Of a DNA stretch of 16,294 nucleotides, positions 14,056 through 16,294 are shown in pieces; position 1 is the stretch's first letter; every line of letters begins with the position of its first letter. The stretch is from positions 1 to 16,294 of the forward strand of contig JAEWIF010000075.1 of NCBI GenBank assembly GCA_023387335.1, in the 5' to 3' direction. The notes beneath the pieces are model-generated. The model ran no database searches and was not told the DNA's origin. It saw only the letters and a program-made list of their open reading frames with translations. The position numbers were made by a program, and so were the translations under genes. The stretch is from Pseudomonadota bacterium. Lineage in GTDB: Bacteria > Pseudomonadota > Gammaproteobacteria > Burkholderiales > Burkholderiaceae_C.

Positions 14056-16294
14056 ATGGAAGTAGTGGCAAAACTCCCGGTCACTGAGCAGCGCGAAACC
14101 GAACTGGCTCTGCTGCTCAAGGCGCTGGGTGCATTCCGGCGTGGAGAAGGCGGAGTGACGTTGCCGACCGACTGGGAGGGCGTCTGGGGCAAGCTCGCGG
14201 CGGAGTTCAACGAGCTGTCCTCGCAGACCGCGCGCACCTCCCACAAGCTCAAGTCCGTGGAGACCGTCTCGCGGCTCGGCGGCAAGGCCAGCCGGCGGAT
14301 CGAGGACTCGCGTCTCACCGGCTTCTGGCAGGACAACGTCGCGGTGATCAACCTGCTCGTGGACGAGCTGGACGTCTCCGGCGAGAACACCCGCGCGCTG
14401 CTCAAGGCGCTGACCGACCTCAAGAAGGGCAACACCAAGGCCCAGCTGCCGCCCGACTGGGCCGGCGTGTTCGGCAAGGTGGCCGACGCGTTCAACGACG
14501 TCGTGGCCGAGAACGTGCGCATGGCCCAGGAGCTGTCGCGCCTGTCTCGCGTGGTCGGCAAGGAAGGCAAGCTCAAGGAGCGCGCGCAGATCGCCAACGC
14601 CACCGGCTTCTGGCGCGATTCCGCCGAGTCGATCAACTCGCTCATCGGCGACCTGGTGCACCCGACGTCCGAAGTGGCGCGGGTGATCGGCGCGGTGGCG
14701 CAGGGCGACCTTTCCAAGTCGATGGCGCTGGAAGCCGATGGCCGGCCGCTGGAGGGCGAGTTCCTGCGCACCGCCATGATCATCAACAAGATGGTGCAGC
14801 AGCTGGGCACCTTCGCCGCCGAGGTGACGCGCGTGGCGCGCGAGGTGGGCACCGAAGGCAAGCTGGGGGGCCAGGCCGACGTGCAGGGCGTGGCCGGCAC
14901 CTGGAAGGACCTCACCGATTCGGTGAACTTCATGGCCGGCAACCTGACGGCCCAGGTGCGGAACATCGCCGACGTGACGAAGGCGGTGGCCGCCGGTGAT
15001 CTCTCCAAGAAGATCACGGTGGACGTGAAGGGCGAGATCCTCGAGCTGAAGAACACCATCAACACCATGGTGGACCAGCTCTCTTCGTTCGCTTCCGAGG
15101 TGACGCGTGTCGCACGCGAAGTGGGTACGGAAGGCAAGCTCGGTGGCCAGGCCGACGTGCAGGGCGTGGCCGGCACCTGGAAGGACCTCACCGAATCGGT
15201 CAACTCCATGGGCTCGAACCTCACGGCCCAGGTGCGGAACATCGCGGAGGTGACGACCGCCGTGGCGGCCGGTGACCTCTCCAAGAAGATCACGGTGGAC
15301 GTGAAGGGCGAGATCCAGGAACTGAAGAACACCATCAACACGATGGTGGATCAGCTGCGATCGTTCGCCTCCGAGGTGACGCGCGTTGCGCGGGAAGTGG
15401 GTACCGAAGGAAAGCTGGGCGGCCAGGCCGACGTGCAGGGCGTGGCCGGCACCTGGAAGGACCTGACCGATTCGGTGAACTCCATGGCCGGCAACCTGAC
15501 GGCCCAGGTGCGGAACATCGCCGAGGTGACGACCGCGGTGGCGGCCGGTGACCTCTCCAAGAAGATCACGGTGGACGTGAAGGGCGAAATCCTGGAGCTG
15601 AAGAACACCATCAACACCATGGTGGACCAGCTGCGGTCGTTCGCCTCGGAAGTGACGCGCGTGGCGCGCGAGGTGGGCACCGAAGGCAAGCTCGGTGGCC
15701 AAGCCGACGTGCAGGGCGTGGCCGGCACCTGGAAGGACCTGACGGACAACGTGAACTTCATGGCCGGCAACCTCACGGCCCAGGTGCGGAACATCGCGGA
15801 CGTCACCAAGGCGGTGGCCGCGGGCGACCTGTCCAAGAAGATCACGGTGGACGTGAAGGGCGAAATCCTGGAGCTGAAGAACACGATCAACGTGATGGTG
15901 GACCAGCTCTCCTCGTTCGCTTCGGAAGTGACGCGCGTGGCGCGCGAAGTGGGTACCGAAGGCAAGCTGGGTGGCCAGGCCGACGTGCAAGGCGTGGCCG
16001 GCACCTGGAAGGACCTCACCGACTCGGTGAACTTCATGGCGTCCAACCTCACGGCGCAGGTGCGGAACATCGCGGACGTGACGACCGCCGTGGCGGCAGG
16101 CGACCTGTCCAAGAAGATCACGGTGGACGTGAAGGGCGAAATCCTGGAGCTGAAGAACACGATCAACGTGATGGTGGACCAGCTTTCTTCGTTCGCCTCG
16201 GAAGTGACGCGCGTGGCGCGCGAGGTGGGCACCGAAGGCAAGCTCGGTGGCCAAGCCGACGTGCAGGGCGTGGCCGGCACCTGGAAGGACCTGA
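14056..16294 (+). CDS. Poly-HAMP signalling protein, N-terminal part; probable cytoplasmic hybrid histidine kinase (3' end outside window)
   Basis: The frame stays open from the ATG at 14056 (GGGGA 8 bp upstream) to the right edge, at least 746 residues. No signal peptide, membrane helix, PAS or GAF domain is seen, so it should be cytoplasmic. Residues 253 onward are tandem 92-residue units; each contains GTEGKLGGQADVQGVAGTWK and AVAAGDLSKKITVDVKGEI. This matches the repeated HAMP region of fungal group III histidine kinases (Nik1/Os-1) and of long bacterial HAMP-array hybrid kinases. Each unit probably holds two HAMP modules of about 46 residues, one canonical (GDL...GEI.ELK.TIN) and one divergent. 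Residues 15-252 are diverged relatives of these. The kinase and receiver domains expected downstream are not in the window. A TTG at 14041 is an in-frame alternative start without a ribosome site. Confidence 0.88.
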   Translation, partial: MEVVAKLPVTEQRETELALLLKALGAFRRGEGGVTLPTDWEGVWGKLAAEFNELSSQTARTSHKLKSVETVSRLGGKASRRIEDSRLTGFWQDNVAVINLLVDELDVSGENTRALLKALTDLKKGNTKAQLPPDWAGVFGKVADAFNDVVAENVRMAQELSRLSRVVGKEGKLKERAQIANATGFWRDSAESINSLIGDLVHPTSEVARVIGAVAQGDLSKSMALEADGRPLEGEFLRTAMIINKMVQQLGTFAAEVTRVAREVGTEGKLGGQADVQGVAGTWKDLTDSVNFMAGNLTAQVRNIADVTKAVAAGDLSKKITVDVKGEILELKNTINTMVDQLSSFASEVTRVAREVGTEGKLGGQADVQGVAGTWKDLTESVNSMGSNLTAQVRNIAEVTTAVAAGDLSKKITVDVKGEIQELKNTINTMVDQLRSFASEVTRVAREVGTEGKLGGQADVQGVAGTWKDLTDSVNSMAGNLTAQVRNIAEVTTAVAAGDLSKKITVDVKGEILELKNTINTMVDQLRSFASEVTRVAREVGTEGKLGGQADVQGVAGTWKDLTDNVNFMAGNLTAQVRNIADVTKAVAAGDLSKKITVDVKGEILELKNTINVMVDQLSSFASEVTRVAREVGTEGKLGGQADVQGVAGTWKDLTDSVNFMASNLTAQVRNIADVTTAVAAGDLSKKITVDVKGEILELKNTINVMVDQLSSFASEVTRVAREVGTEGKLGGQADVQGVAGTWKDL
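14098..14667 (+). repeat. Two diverged 95-residue HAMP-like units in the poly-HAMP N-terminus
   Basis: Residues about 15-109 and 110-204 repeat with a 95-residue period: LLKAL at 20-24 and 115-119, DW at 39-40 and 134-135, GFW at 89-91 and 184-186. The second half of the second unit (VGKEGKL...GFWRDSAESIN) aligns with VGTEGKL...GTWKDLTDSVN of the later 92-residue units, so they share an origin. Confidence 0.65.
14812..16294 (+). repeat. Tandem 276-bp (92-residue) HAMP repeat array, five full units plus a partial sixth
   Basis: Units begin at 14812, 15088, 15364, 15640, 15916 and 16192, and the last is cut by the window. The period is exactly 276 bp at every step, as read from the ACCGAAGG-type landmark at 14851, 15127, 15403, 15679, 15955 and 16231. 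Units are also very alike in DNA: the first 103 bp of unit 4 (15640-15742) are identical to all of the visible unit 6 (16192-16294), and the last third of units 4 and 5 differ at only a few bases. Confidence 0.95.

Noticed and set aside
13872..14087. 71-codon ORF just upstream of the poly-HAMP gene
   Set aside because: It overlaps the poly-HAMP start out of frame, has no ribosome site, and covers the palindromes and the leader hairpin.
14017..16254. 745-codon open frame on the minus strand across the poly-HAMP gene
   Set aside because: It is the antisense shadow of the repeated, GC-rich HAMP gene. The repeats keep the opposite frame open, and its His/Arg-rich translation resembles no protein family.
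16291..16294. Apparent TGA stop at the right edge of the poly-HAMP gene
   Set aside because: The frame reads GAC CTG A at the edge. The TGA is out of frame and the gene continues beyond the window.
14812..16294. CRISPR-like regular repeats
   Set aside because: The 276-bp units are coding, contiguous and in frame, with no short repeat/unique spacer pattern.

Overview
The window is 16.3 kb of GC-rich DNA with the gene content and order of a betaproteobacterium, most likely order Burkholderiales and probably Comamonadaceae-like (Ramlibacter/Variovorax type). The reasons are a monomeric isocitrate dehydrogenase, a cold-shock protein with a Pro/Gln-rich tail, clpS-clpA, divergent lptFG/pepA with holC behind pepA, a CysB regulator, and a periplasmic branched-chain amino acid binding protein. 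The genus is an inference. Almost everything is chromosomal housekeeping. I saw no insertion sequence, phage gene, CRISPR array, tRNA or rRNA.

Layout from left to right. (1) 1-725 (+) is the C-terminal third of icd. It converges on a cold-shock gene (810-1124, -) across a strong shared terminator. (2) clpS-clpA (1400-4131, +) encode the N-end-rule adaptor and its AAA+ unfoldase, and end at a second strong hairpin. (3) A leftward block follows: an EVE-domain protein (4203-4667), a poly-Gly SGNH-hydrolase lipoprotein (4720-5430), a PLP aminotransferase (5500-6672), cysB (6662-7606), a short CbiX/SirB sirohydrochlorin chelatase (7649-8017), lptG (8014-9114) and lptF (9111-10211). lptF, lptG and cbiX are joined by 4-bp stop/start overlaps, and cysB overlaps the aminotransferase by 11 bp. 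CysB, the chelatase (siroheme for sulfite reductase) and a methionine-type aminotransferase make a plausible sulfur theme. (4) Rightward from a 44-bp divergent region with lptF: pepA, holC, a small unknown protein gene (12212-12514), then a separately regulated type-I ABC substrate-binding protein gene (12654-13778) that ends at a third strong terminator. (5) After a 277-bp non-coding stretch rich in palindromes, a large gene begins at 14056 and runs off the right edge.

The most unusual part is this last gene. At least 746 residues, from the first codons onward, consist of HAMP-like signalling modules with no membrane segment and no recognisable sensor domain. Six copies (the last cut by the window) of a 92-residue/276-bp unit match the signature of the tandem-HAMP region of fungal group III (Nik1/Os-1) histidine kinases. 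The first 250 residues are older, diverged relatives of the same unit with a 95-residue period. The catalytic part lies outside the window, so kinase identity is inferred.

Regulatory structure seen directly: a 42-bp inverted repeat (arms 11/12) before the binding-protein gene, a 28-bp dyad over the cysB promoter, -10-like boxes placed so that clpS and cysB could make leaderless or nearly leaderless mRNAs, and three separate dyads (one a 7-bp stem with a TTCG loop) in front of the poly-HAMP gene.
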